Assembly (NCBI GenBank): GCA_964607245.1
Contig: CAZSIB010000001.1
Span: 1-64,000 of the forward strand
Length of the DNA: 64,000 bases
Direction of reading: 5' to 3'
Source: CAZLPZ01 sp964607245
GTDB taxonomy: Bacteria > Pseudomonadota > Alphaproteobacteria > Micavibrionales > Micavibrionaceae
Part shown: one piece after another, positions 1-8,038 of the stretch
How the letters are laid out: each line of letters starts with the position of its first letter
Position numbering within the stretch: the first letter of the stretch is position 1
Program-made: the position numbers and the translations under genes
The notes under the pieces: model-generated
Told to the model about the DNA's origin: nothing
Database searches by the model: none
The model's input: the letters and a program-made list of their open reading frames with translations, nothing else

Positions 1-544
1 CGGGGCCGGCGGGCGTGGCAGAGGGGGTCTCCGGGGGTGTTTCCGGGGCCGCCGGGATGGGCGCGGATGGCACCGCCGTTGTGTCTGCGGGCGCATTGCT
101 GGGGGTCGTGGATGACGTGGGGGGTTCTTGATCTTCGTCTGTTGCGGTCTCTTTTTGTTTTTGCCCGGGTTCATCGAGACAATCGATCACCCACACATCG
201 TAAATCGGGTGGTCCATGGCCGACACGGCGGGGGAGGAGGCGAACATCCATCCGCTGAAAATCCATTTTGAGACGTCATCGGGGGTAATTTCCCAAATTT
301 GCAAAAATGACGCGGCTTCGGGCCGTTCTTGAAGATCGGGTTTTTGGCACGCCAAGATCTTGATATAGATCGAGCCGAATTTAATGGTTGTCCCGACGCG
401 CGCATCAAACGTCATGGTCCGCGCCGTGATTTTATCAAGGGAACGCAGCCGCACCTTGGGGAAATCGGTCATGGCCGCGTGCGCTGCATCGGATATGAGC
501 AACGTACTGGCAATCAAGAAAAAGAAAAAAAGAAACGCGCGCAC
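1..544 (-). CDS. DUF2155 domain-containing exported protein (C-terminus outside window)
   Basis: The reading frame begins with GTG at 544 and runs off the left edge, giving 181 residues here. It opens with a hydrophobic signal segment (residues 2-19, run of Phe/Leu/Ile, then AHA). The folded part (about residues 20-120) reads KITARTMTFDARVG, then FGSIYIKILACQK and ISGWMFASSPA-like text with a conserved Cys pair, the pattern of DUF2155 proteins. The tail is Pro/Thr/Ala-rich. No ATG fits; the GTG lies 6 bases after the mlaD stop, so the gene is probably translated from the mlaD transcript. In alphaproteobacteria this family commonly sits beside mlaD and the NDUFA12 gene, as here. Molecular role is not known; a periplasmic location is inferred from the signal peptide. 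Confidence 0.8.
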   Translation of the reverse strand, partial: MRAFLFFFFLIASTLLISDAAHAAMTDFPKVRLRSLDKITARTMTFDARVGTTIKFGSIYIKILACQKPDLQERPEAASFLQIWEITPDDVSKWIFSGWMFASSPAVSAMDHPIYDVWVIDCLDEPGQKQKETATDEDQEPPTSSTTPSNAPADTTAVPSAPIPAAPETPPETPSATPAGP

Positions 545-550
545 GTGATG

Positions 551-1060
551 TTACGGGCTTTCGGGTTCGGGCGTATCAGAGGTCGGGGCGGCACCATCGC
601 CTTTTTTATCGGCAGCGCTGAAAATAAAGCGGCCTAAAAGGTCTTCCAGGTTTGCGGGCACTTGAGTCAACATGATGGTGTCCCCTTCATTCAGGTTGGC
701 ATCATCGCCTCCGGGTTGGATGTCGAGGTATTTCCCCCCAAGCAAACTTTCGCTTGAGATTTTTGCCGAACTGTCGCGCGCAAGGCGGATGCCGTTTGCG
801 ACGGTAAATGTTACGTTTGCGCGGTAGAGTTTGTCATCCAGGCGAATATCATCGATCACGCCGACCTTAACGCCGCTGATCATCACATTATCGCCGGTCT
901 TCAGGCCGCTAATATTGTCAAAAAGTGCGTTCAGTCGGTACGATCCGCTGATCATACTGCCTTCGCCTTGATGCGCCGTTGTGTAGGAAAAGACAAGGAA
1001 GGTCAAGGCCGAGAGCAGAACGATCGCGCCAATCGCGGTTTCAAGAAGCGAGTGTTTCAT
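551..1060 (-). CDS. mlaD: MlaD-family phospholipid-transport substrate-binding protein
   Basis: A 169-residue protein with one N-terminal membrane anchor (residues about 6-26, ETAIGAIVLLSALTFLVF) followed by a single MCE domain (about 38-120) containing the typical LFDNISGLKTGDNVMISGVKVG stretch split over two strands, and an acidic, Pro-rich tail. MCE proteins of the Mla system form periplasmic hexamers that pass phospholipids between inner and outer membrane together with the MlaFEB ABC transporter, none of which is encoded nearby. The start at 1060 was chosen because the frame upstream is not MCE-like and lies inside the NDUFA12 gene; the two genes overlap by 20 bases, which suggests coupled translation. 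Confidence 0.9.
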   Translation of the reverse strand: MKHSLLETAIGAIVLLSALTFLVFSYTTAHQGEGSMISGSYRLNALFDNISGLKTGDNVMISGVKVGVIDDIRLDDKLYRANVTFTVANGIRLARDSSAKISSESLLGGKYLDIQPGGDDANLNEGDTIMLTQVPANLEDLLGRFIFSAADKKGDGAAPTSDTPEPESP

Positions 1061-1529
1061 GGGAATCCGGTTTCGTCGAAGAGGGTGAAGAGACAGGTGC
1101 CGCAACCGAAGGGGGCGGGGCATAAGAGGCCGGTTGATCTGGAGTCCATGCGATATAATCGCCTGTGGCGCTCGCACGTTTGGCCCCTTTTCGGATGTGG
1201 CCTGGCGGGGTATAGGCCGCGTCCGTCCCGGTCATATTCGGCAGATGCGGTTTTTGCCAGGTCCGGCGATAACCCGGGGCCGTGGGGGATGTCGGCAAGG
1301 CGTCGGTTTGGTGATGAAGCCATCCATGCCATTCTGCCGGAACACGCGAGGGATCGGGCGCACCATGATAAACGACAAAGCGGCGGGTGTGGGCATACCC
1401 TGTCCGGGCGGCGCGTTCGTAATACACATTGCCATACCCATCTTGACCCACGCGACGGGCGCGTGAGAAAAGGGTAAAGAACCGAATATGTGCGGGTGAT
1501 AAAACGCCCAACAATGAAAAAAGACTCAT
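1041..1529 (-). CDS. NDUFA12-family NADH:ubiquinone oxidoreductase accessory subunit
   Basis: A 162-residue protein matching the NDUFA12 (B17.2) family: GQDGYGNVYYE near residue 28, RRFVVYHG, then VPAEWHGWLHH and WQKPHLPNMTG, the most conserved stretch. The C-terminal third is the alphaproteobacterial extension with GDYIAWTPD. The family is a supernumerary subunit of respiratory complex I in alphaproteobacteria and mitochondria. The start at 1529 (Met-Ser-Leu-Phe) follows a GGGGCGCGGGA purine stretch; an in-frame ATG 13 codons earlier adds a Gly/Arg-rich piece with no family support. It heads the mlaD/DUF2155 operon. Confidence 0.9.
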   Translation of the reverse strand: MSLFSLLGVLSPAHIRFFTLFSRARRVGQDGYGNVYYERAARTGYAHTRRFVVYHGAPDPSRVPAEWHGWLHHQTDALPTSPTAPGYRRTWQKPHLPNMTGTDAAYTPPGHIRKGAKRASATGDYIAWTPDQPASYAPPPSVAAPVSSPSSTKPDSHETLAS

Positions 1530-1696
1530 GCGTCCCGCGCCCCTTTGTGCGTCGCCTGGCGTGAACATAACCGATATCAGGATTGCCCCAGAATCATCGA
1601 TAAATCAAGGGGGATAACGCAAGTTGATCTCGCCAAATGCGCTGTCGCGTTGAAAAGCCGCTGGTTGTTTTGAGAAAGATGGATTAATATTGAATT

Positions 1697-3565
1697 ATGT
1701 CACAGCCCCCCTCTCATACAGCATCCTTGGCGCGCGGCGTCGAGACGATTAAGGAATATTTATCGACATTGCCTGAACGCCCCGGTGTCTACCGCATGAT
1801 CGGGGTCGACGACACCGTTCTTTATGTGGGTAAGGCCAAGGCACTCAAAAAACGGGTCGCGAATTATACCCAACCGGATCGCCTGTCCGGCCGGATCCAG
1901 CGCATGGTGTCGTTGACCCACCGTATGGAATTCGTTGAAACGCACACGGAAGCCGAGGCGTTATTGCTTGAGGCAAATCTGATCAAATCATTAGAACCGG
2001 TTTATAACGTACTGCTTAAAGATGATAAGATGTACCCCTCGATCATGATCCCAGAGGATCATGACTTTCCGGGGATTATGAAACACCGTGGCGCGCGGGT
2101 GCGGCCGGGAACGTATTACGGGCCGTTTTTGTCGGGGCATGCGGTCTCGGAAACGATTGCGACGATGCACCGTGTGTTTCAAATTCGGAACTGCACGGAT
2201 TCCTATTTCGCGGCGCGTAAGCGTCCTTGTCTTCAATATCACATCAAGCGGTGTACGGCACCTTGTGTCGGGAAGGTAACAAAAGAGAGCTATGCGGATC
2301 AGATTCATGCGGCGCAGTTATTTTTGTCGGGAAAGAGTCGCACGGTTCAAGATCGTTTTACAGAAGCGATGCAAGAGGCGTCGGCGCAGCAGGACTATGA
2401 AACAGCGGCCACCTACCGGGATAAAATCCGCATGCTCGCGGGGTTGATGGCCGAACAAAACATTAATCTTGCGGGGATAGAAGATGCGGATGTGATTGCT
2501 CTGGCCGCATCGGGTGGCGTCACGGCCATTCAGGTCTTTTTCTTTCGTGGCGGTCAGAATTATGGGCATGTCTCGTATTTTCCCCGCCATACCGAGGGGG
2601 AGCTGCCAGAATCGATTCTCTCCGCGTTTTTGGGGCAATTTTATACCGATAAAACACCGGCGGCGGATGTTTTGATCTCGCATCCTTTGGAGGAGGCGGA
2701 AGTGATTGAAGCTGCACTTTCTCATCAACGGGGCTGCAAAGTGACCTTGTCGGTCCCAAAGCGTGGGGATCGGCGGCATGTGATTGATTTTGCACTTAAA
2801 AATGCAGAAGAATCTCTTGCGCGGCATTTGGCGCAGGCGGCGAATGCGGCTGCGCTTGGGGATGGGGTTCAGAAATTATTCGGGCTGGATGCTCCGTCGC
2901 GACGGATTGAAATTTATGACAATTCGCATCTGGGCGGGACGGGTCAGGTCGGTGCGATGGTCGTCGCGGGCCCTGAAGGGTTCCGAAAAACGGCGTACCG
3001 CAAATTTAATATACGAAGTGCTGCCGCGCATGATGATTATGGCATGATGCGAGAGGTGATGACCCGTCGGTTTGGCCGCGCCCTAACCGAAGACGGGCAG
3101 GGGCCGGGATCCGAAAATTGGCCGGATCTGGTGTTGATTGATGGCGGCGCGGGGCAATTTTCCGCTGTCCGTGATGTGCTGGCCCAGATGGGGGTGTGGG
3201 AGTTGTTGAGCGTTGTCGCGATTGCCAAGGGGCCAGACCGCAACGCGGGGCGAGAGGTTTTCCATGTCGAAGGGCGCGCTCCGTTTCAATTGCCCCTTCA
3301 TGATCCCGTTCTCCATTATTTGCAACGTTTGCGGGATGAGGCGCATCGTTTTGCGATTGGATCCCAGCGTGCGCGTCGCCAGGGCAGCATCACAGGATCA
3401 GCGCTCGATCAAATTCCGGGCATTGGAGCCAAGCGGAAAAAGGCGCTCCTCCTCCATTTTGGGTCAGCCAAGGATGTGGCGGGCGCGGCGCTTGTTGATC
3501 TTGAAAAAGTAGATGGAATATCAAAGACTTTTGCAAAAAAGCTCTATGATTACTTTCATCCCTAG
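1697..3565 (+). CDS. uvrC: Excinuclease ABC subunit C
   Basis: A 622-residue protein of full family length. N-terminal GIY-YIG endonuclease domain (about 26-105: PGVYRMIG then VLYVGKAKALKKRV) makes the 3' incision; a Cys-rich insertion (CLQYHIKRCTAPCVG, about 178-192) and a UVR helix pair (about 215-250) that contacts UvrB follow. The RNase H-like C-terminal nuclease has IEIYDNSHLGGTG, with the catalytic Asp at about residue 408, and the end carries a helix-hairpin-helix pair (IPGIGAKRKKALL, VDGISKTFAKKL). It acts in the cytoplasm in nucleotide-excision repair with UvrA and UvrB, which are not in the window. Translated alone; no operon partner is obvious. Confidence 0.98.
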   Translation: MSQPPSHTASLARGVETIKEYLSTLPERPGVYRMIGVDDTVLYVGKAKALKKRVANYTQPDRLSGRIQRMVSLTHRMEFVETHTEAEALLLEANLIKSLEPVYNVLLKDDKMYPSIMIPEDHDFPGIMKHRGARVRPGTYYGPFLSGHAVSETIATMHRVFQIRNCTDSYFAARKRPCLQYHIKRCTAPCVGKVTKESYADQIHAAQLFLSGKSRTVQDRFTEAMQEASAQQDYETAATYRDKIRMLAGLMAEQNINLAGIEDADVIALAASGGVTAIQVFFFRGGQNYGHVSYFPRHTEGELPESILSAFLGQFYTDKTPAADVLISHPLEEAEVIEAALSHQRGCKVTLSVPKRGDRRHVIDFALKNAEESLARHLAQAANAAALGDGVQKLFGLDAPSRRIEIYDNSHLGGTGQVGAMVVAGPEGFRKTAYRKFNIRSAAAHDDYGMMREVMTRRFGRALTEDGQGPGSENWPDLVLIDGGAGQFSAVRDVLAQMGVWELLSVVAIAKGPDRNAGREVFHVEGRAPFQLPLHDPVLHYLQRLRDEAHRFAIGSQRARRQGSITGSALDQIPGIGAKRKKALLLHFGSAKDVAGAALVDLEKVDGISKTFAKKLYDYFHP

Positions 3566-3590
3566 GGGTGACGCCAAGACTTATCCACAG

Positions 3591-3599
3591 CTTATAGAT
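3591..3599 (+). other. Consensus DnaA box between uvrC and the bactofilin gene
   Basis: The 9-mer TTATCCACA matches the DnaA box consensus exactly. It lies in the 146-base gap between uvrC and the bactofilin gene. I see no second exact box in the gap, so this is not by itself an origin; it may be a DnaA titration or regulatory site, or chance. Confidence 0.4.
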
Positions 3600-3711
3600 T
3601 TCTTGTTTATAACCCGATTTAATTTCTTGCATGGCCCAAAACACCATGTTAGGTATGGATCACTTCAAATTGATTTGTCACATTTTTTAACGATGTCGTG
3701 AGGCCTCGCCG

Positions 3712-4569
3712 ATGTTTCATCGCCAACGTCCAGATTTTCATGTGCATCCCGCATTGATGCAACAACAGCGCGCCGTTCCCCCGGCTGAAACGGCTGAGCC
3801 GCCGATGACAGCGGACGATGCGCCTGTTGATGTTGATGTGGCTCTGCCCGTATCATCTTCCCCCTCTCAACCCCAGCCCCTCTCGCAAGAAAAGGAAACT
3901 GAACCCATGTCGAATTACAACACTCAGGCGCAGAACTCGGCCGATACACAAAACGATGCGGCGCAGAATGCAGCTCCGGCGGCTTATGCGCAACAGCAAG
4001 CGCCGATGAACATGCGTCCGGCGATGCCGAACATGGCCCAGCGTTCGCCCTATGGCTATAACCAATCGACCTATATGCCGACAGCGGAAACCGCCGTCTC
4101 GACCGGTCGCAAATTGGTGATTGGCGAAGGCATCACGATGTCCGGGGAAATTGAAGCCTGCGATCATCTGGTCGTCGAAGGCACGGTGGAAGCCAGCCTG
4201 AAAGGTGCAAGCGTCCTTGATGTGTCGCAATCAGGTATGTTCTTTGGCGCTGTTGAAATCAACGAAGCCACCATTGCTGGTCGGTTTGAAGGGGATCTGG
4301 TGGTGAATGGCCGCTTGACCGTTCGCGCGACTGGAACGATTACCGGTACGATTTCGTACAAAGAACTGGCGGTTGAGGCCGGTGCAACGATTGACGGGAA
4401 AATCAATCCGATGTCCGGGTCGCGTTTGACAACGGCGACAGACCGCAAAGTCTCGACCCAAGCAACGGGTACGTCGAACAAAGGTTTGAACGTCAAACCG
4501 GCTTCCGGGATGACACCTGAATCGGCGAACGAACTCCCGTTTGCTGGGAACAAAGCCGCCGCGGCCTAA
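3712..4569 (+). CDS. Bactofilin-family cytoskeletal protein
   Basis: The central part (about residues 132-232) is a bactofilin beta-helix: VIGEGITMSGEIEACDHLVV, VEGTVEASLKG, then regularly spaced Gly and Val/Ile strands through GTISYKELAVEAGATIDGKI. Flanks are unstructured: a Pro/Gln/Asn-rich N-terminus and an Ala/Thr/Lys-rich tail. Bactofilins polymerise without nucleotide at the membrane and organise cell-wall enzymes, stalks or pili; the next gene is a lytic transglycosylase, which fits. Two starts are plausible: 3712 (TGAGG 8 bases upstream) and 3907 (AAGGAAA upstream, protein of 220 residues). The second would delete a Pro-rich extension and keep the whole domain. A strong terminator follows. 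Confidence 0.9.
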   Translation: MFHRQRPDFHVHPALMQQQRAVPPAETAEPPMTADDAPVDVDVALPVSSSPSQPQPLSQEKETEPMSNYNTQAQNSADTQNDAAQNAAPAAYAQQQAPMNMRPAMPNMAQRSPYGYNQSTYMPTAETAVSTGRKLVIGEGITMSGEIEACDHLVVEGTVEASLKGASVLDVSQSGMFFGAVEINEATIAGRFEGDLVVNGRLTVRATGTITGTISYKELAVEAGATIDGKINPMSGSRLTTATDRKVSTQATGTSNKGLNVKPASGMTPESANELPFAGNKAAAA

Positions 4570-4590
4570 ACGAGATAAACGCTTTAATAT

Positions 4591-4633
4591 AAGGGCCAAA
4601 CCTTGTCTATGGTAAGGTTTGGCCCTTTTTTTT
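4591..4633 (+). terminator. Rho-independent terminator of the bactofilin gene
   Basis: A perfect 14-bp stem (4591-4604 with 4614-4627, AAGGGCCAAACCTT and its complement) with a 9-base loop runs directly into a run of eight or more T residues. It starts 22 bases after the bactofilin stop. Confidence 0.95.
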
Positions 4634-4699
4634 GTTATCTTTTTATTCACTTGAGATGCGTAAGATAACCAGTAGACATTCAAAACAGCTTGCGGCACC

Positions 4700-6673
4700 G
4701 TGACGCGTATGAGATTTCATCTGAATAATCGCATTTTTCTTGTCGTCGGGCTCTGTATCGGATTGCTGTTCTCCGCCTCGCTTGTGGCCGCCGAAAAGGA
4801 CGATGTGGCCCGCATCCGTCAGATCCATTTGTGGGCGAAACAAAATCGATGGGAAGCTGTCGCCTCGTTCGAACATGGCGCATCGCCCTTGGTACGCGCC
4901 TATGCCGAGTGGCTGATCCTCCAGCGGGAGAACGCAGAATTAAATTTTGATCGATATGCCTCGTTTTTGGCAGACCATGGTGATTGGCCGCTCACCCGTC
5001 GCATCCGCGCGAACGCAGAACGTGTGATGGACCCCGAGATGGACGCGGCGCGTGTGATCCAATTTTTCCGCGATGCCTTGCCCGTCACCGCGCGGGGGAT
5101 GACATTATATATTCAGGCAATGGAGAAATCCGGTGAGGGCCGTGCAGCCCGTGCGGTCTTGAATACCTGGTTTCGCGATGTCGGATTATCGCGCGATGAA
5201 CAAGATCAAATCATGACCCGGTTTGGCAAGATGATCGACCGCGAGACTCTCCTTTACCGATTGAATGAGATGATCGCCAAGGACCAACCGGGGCTTGCGC
5301 GCGTGCTTGCGGCGCGTTTGGGGGCCGGTGAAACCGCGATGATCGAGGCGCGGCTGGCCCTTGCGGATTTGTCGAAAACCGCAGAATCGAAACTCGCGCG
5401 CGTGCCCAAGAATTTGATGAACGATCCCGGATTGGTGTATGACCGGTTGAAATTCCGTCGCCGTAAAAATGACGATTCGGCGGCGATGCTGGAACTTTTC
5501 AAATCCTTGCCGGATGGATTTGCGCCCGTGAATTCACGGGGGTTTTGGACGGAACAAGAAATATTGATCTATCGTTTAATGAAGGAAAAGAAATACCCAG
5601 TCGCGTATCAAGTTGCCGCGCGGCCCATTCACCGTGATAAATTCGGGCGGGCCCAGGCGGAATGGATGGCGGGGCATATTGCCCTTGTGTATTTGCGTCA
5701 ACCGGGACGCGGATTTCGGCATTTTGAGGCTCTCTATAAAACAGGGCTGTCCCCCTTGACCCGGGCGCGCGGTGCGTTTTGGGCGGGGGAGGCGAGCGCG
5801 GCTTTGGGGTATCCCGAGGTTGCGCGTGCCTGGTACCGTTCGGCCTCGGCATTTCGTGCAAATTTTTATGGTCAGATGGCGGCACAAAAATTACCGGAAC
5901 GAATCCGTTCGGCACATCAGGGGCCGCCGATTGCAACACAGGCCGACCAGGCGAGCTTTAATCGTGCGGAATTACCGCGCTTGCTTCGTCTTCTTGTCGC
6001 CGCGGATGCGCAAGACCGGGCGGATCAGGTATTAAACCGCATGGCGGATATCTATGCAGGGCAGGGGGGATTCATGCGTCTCACCGTTGATCTTGCGCTT
6101 GAGTTGCGGATGACCAGTGGTGCCGTAAAAATATCCCGTGCGGCGGCCATGGACGGGCTTGATTTCGCGGATCATGTGTACCCAACCTTGGGGAAGGTTG
6201 AAATGAGTGGGGTCGAACCCGCGCTTGTTTATGCTGTGATCCGTCAGGAAAGTGGGTTTGATGTCGATATTGTCTCATCTGCGGGCGCGCGAGGCTTGAT
6301 GCAGCTGATGCCCACAACCGCCAAGGCGGTCGCGCGTGCGGAACGCGAACGCCATTTGGGCGATTGGCTTACGGCGCGGCCCGCGCATAACGTCCGGTTA
6401 GGCAGCGCGTATCTATCCCAATTGATTGATCAGTATGAATCCTATGCCTTGGTGGCGGCGGCGTATAACGCGGGGCCGGGCCGTGTGCGGCAATGGTTGA
6501 ATGAATATGGTGATCCACGTGAGGGAAAGATCCGTCTGGTCGATTGGATCGAACGGATTCCGATCTATGAAACCCGCAACTATGTCCAGCGTGTGCTGGA
6601 AGGCACGGCCGTCTATCGGCAGAAATTAAAGACGGGGGGCGGGGTATCGCAGGATCCATTGCATTTGCAGTAG
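4700..6673 (+). CDS. slt: Soluble lytic murein transglycosylase (Slt70-like)
   Basis: A 657-residue exported protein: signal segment about 9-31 (FLVVGLCIGLLFSASLVAA), a long alpha-helical superhelical region with repeated Ala/Arg/Leu helices (about 35-490), and a C-terminal lysozyme-like SLT domain (about 500-640). The domain shows VIRQESGFDVD with catalytic Glu about 517, then GARGLMQLMPTTA and YNAGPGRVRQW. It cleaves the MurNAc-GlcNAc bond of peptidoglycan with 1,6-anhydro product formation. Length and order match Escherichia coli Slt. Start is GTG at 4700 or ATG at 4709, three codons later; both keep the signal peptide. Confidence 0.95.
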   Translation: MTRMRFHLNNRIFLVVGLCIGLLFSASLVAAEKDDVARIRQIHLWAKQNRWEAVASFEHGASPLVRAYAEWLILQRENAELNFDRYASFLADHGDWPLTRRIRANAERVMDPEMDAARVIQFFRDALPVTARGMTLYIQAMEKSGEGRAARAVLNTWFRDVGLSRDEQDQIMTRFGKMIDRETLLYRLNEMIAKDQPGLARVLAARLGAGETAMIEARLALADLSKTAESKLARVPKNLMNDPGLVYDRLKFRRRKNDDSAAMLELFKSLPDGFAPVNSRGFWTEQEILIYRLMKEKKYPVAYQVAARPIHRDKFGRAQAEWMAGHIALVYLRQPGRGFRHFEALYKTGLSPLTRARGAFWAGEASAALGYPEVARAWYRSASAFRANFYGQMAAQKLPERIRSAHQGPPIATQADQASFNRAELPRLLRLLVAADAQDRADQVLNRMADIYAGQGGFMRLTVDLALELRMTSGAVKISRAAAMDGLDFADHVYPTLGKVEMSGVEPALVYAVIRQESGFDVDIVSSAGARGLMQLMPTTAKAVARAERERHLGDWLTARPAHNVRLGSAYLSQLIDQYESYALVAAAYNAGPGRVRQWLNEYGDPREGKIRLVDWIERIPIYETRNYVQRVLEGTAVYRQKLKTGGGVSQDPLHLQ

Positions 6674-6746
6674 ATGGCCTTAAACATCTTATCGCTATTT
6701 AAACGCCTCTTTTGCTCACCTTATAATTGAGTTATACTAGGACACC

Positions 6747-7430
6747 ATGAGCGATCCATTCCCCGCCCGTCTCCATATCCTTCTTGCCGATGATCATGCG
6801 TTGTTCCGTGATTCGTTGATCGGATATATTAACCGCTTGGTTCCCCATGCGGTTATTCATGCGCTTGAAGATTTGGATCAGGTCAAGAAAGAACTAGCAG
6901 CTAATCAAAATTATGATTTAGTTCTACTTGATTGGCACATGCCCGGTGTGCGCGATGTGGATGATTTATTTGAACTTTCAATGGGGTATCCGAATCTTTA
7001 TTTTGTGCTGATGTCCGGGGTTGTACGCCCGCATCAGGTGCAAAAGATTATTTTATCGGGATTCCGTGCCTATCTCCCCAAAACACTAAGTGGCCCGGAT
7101 ATGATGGCGGCGATGAATAAAATCTTGCGGGGGGAAAGCTTTGTTCCGCTTGATTCAGACACGCATGAACCGGAAATGGCGTATCGTGCGGACCGCGTGG
7201 CCGTTCTCCCGGTGCGGGAGGCCGCGGAAACCTCGGGTCTCAGTATGCGAGAGCGTGAAACCATGATGTTTCTTTTGCAAGGATGCACGAACCATGAAAT
7301 CGCCGAGCGGATGGGGATCAGTTTGGCAACAGTCAAGATGCATTTGCGCAATTCTTTTGATAAGCTGGGTGTACGCAACCGGACTGAAGCTGTGGTGCGT
7401 TGCCGTGAATTAGGGTTTATCGATGACTAA
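6747..7430 (+). CDS. Two-component response regulator, REC plus LuxR-type HTH
   Basis: A 227-residue NarL/FixJ-type regulator. Receiver domain (about 10-125) has the acidic pair D15-D16, phospho-acceptor D62 in LLDWHMPG and Lys112 in YLPKTLSG. The C-terminal HTH (about 160-227) reads LSMREREMM-like text, then GCTNHEIAERMGISLATVK, typical of LuxR DNA-binding domains. A SD-like AGGACACC precedes the ATG. Its last 8 bases overlap the next gene, which encodes a kinase-like histidine protein, so the two are translationally coupled and probably form one phospho-signalling unit. Target genes are not evident. Confidence 0.92.
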   Translation: MSDPFPARLHILLADDHALFRDSLIGYINRLVPHAVIHALEDLDQVKKELAANQNYDLVLLDWHMPGVRDVDDLFELSMGYPNLYFVLMSGVVRPHQVQKIILSGFRAYLPKTLSGPDMMAAMNKILRGESFVPLDSDTHEPEMAYRADRVAVLPVREAAETSGLSMRERETMMFLLQGCTNHEIAERMGISLATVKMHLRNSFDKLGVRNRTEAVVRCRELGFIDD

Positions 7431-8022
7431 TCAAAACTTTTTGGAACGGCTGCTTGCGACGGAACGTCACTTGCAGCATTACGTGGCGCATGAAATGCAG
7501 AACGCCGTGGGGGCGATGTCCCTGTATTTAGATATGTTGTCCGAGGATATAAGTGATCCGGATTTGCGCGACCGAATTGATAAATTGCGCCGCGCGGCGG
7601 ATTTGAATGCCGATTTAATCGAGGCGCTCCGGTATCTTTTTCCGCGGACAGATGGTACGCCGTTACCTCTCCCCCCAGACCAAGTGGTCGCGGTATTACG
7701 CACCTTGTTTGGTACAATCGGTGAGAGCATTCGGTTATGCGATAAAAGCGATACAAGTTTGGTTTTGGCGGGGGAGCCGGCCTTGTTGTTTGATACGCTC
7801 TATCGTGCGATCAATTTTATGCTCGGGCATCAGGCGAATTTGCAATTTTGTTTGGATATCGTGCGTCTGGGTCGAGAAGCCCGAATTACACTTCATCCCA
7901 TCCCGGCGGTCGATGTTCTGGGTCTCTCGAGCGCAATTGAACCAATCCCGAATGCCGATATGTCCTTTCCACCTGCAGCCCAAGGGGGCGGCATTGTTTT
8001 CAGCTGGCCTTTAGCAAAATAG
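7423..8022 (+). CDS. Minimal histidine kinase-like / histidine phosphotransferase protein
   Basis: A 199-residue cytoplasmic protein. Residues about 13-70 look like a DHp helical hairpin with the motif VAHEMQNAVGAMSLYLDML (H23-E24, kinase H-box like), and the rest (about 85-199) is compatible with a degenerate ATPase lobe ending in GGGIVFSWPLA, the pattern that closes many HATPase domains. No clear N box or G boxes are visible, so ATP binding is doubtful; this architecture is that of ChpT-type phosphotransferases, although the H-box differs from that of ChpT itself. It overlaps the upstream response-regulator gene by 8 bases. Inference: it passes phosphate to or from that regulator. Confidence 0.7.
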   Translation: MTNQNFLERLLATERHLQHYVAHEMQNAVGAMSLYLDMLSEDISDPDLRDRIDKLRRAADLNADLIEALRYLFPRTDGTPLPLPPDQVVAVLRTLFGTIGESIRLCDKSDTSLVLAGEPALLFDTLYRAINFMLGHQANLQFCLDIVRLGREARITLHPIPAVDVLGLSSAIEPIPNADMSFPPAAQGGGIVFSWPLAK

Positions 8023-8038
8023 GCGGTATGATCGAGCG

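Noticed and set aside
4164..4698. Minus-strand frames opposite the bactofilin gene
   Set aside because: Mirror images of the regular bactofilin codon pattern; no independent start signals.
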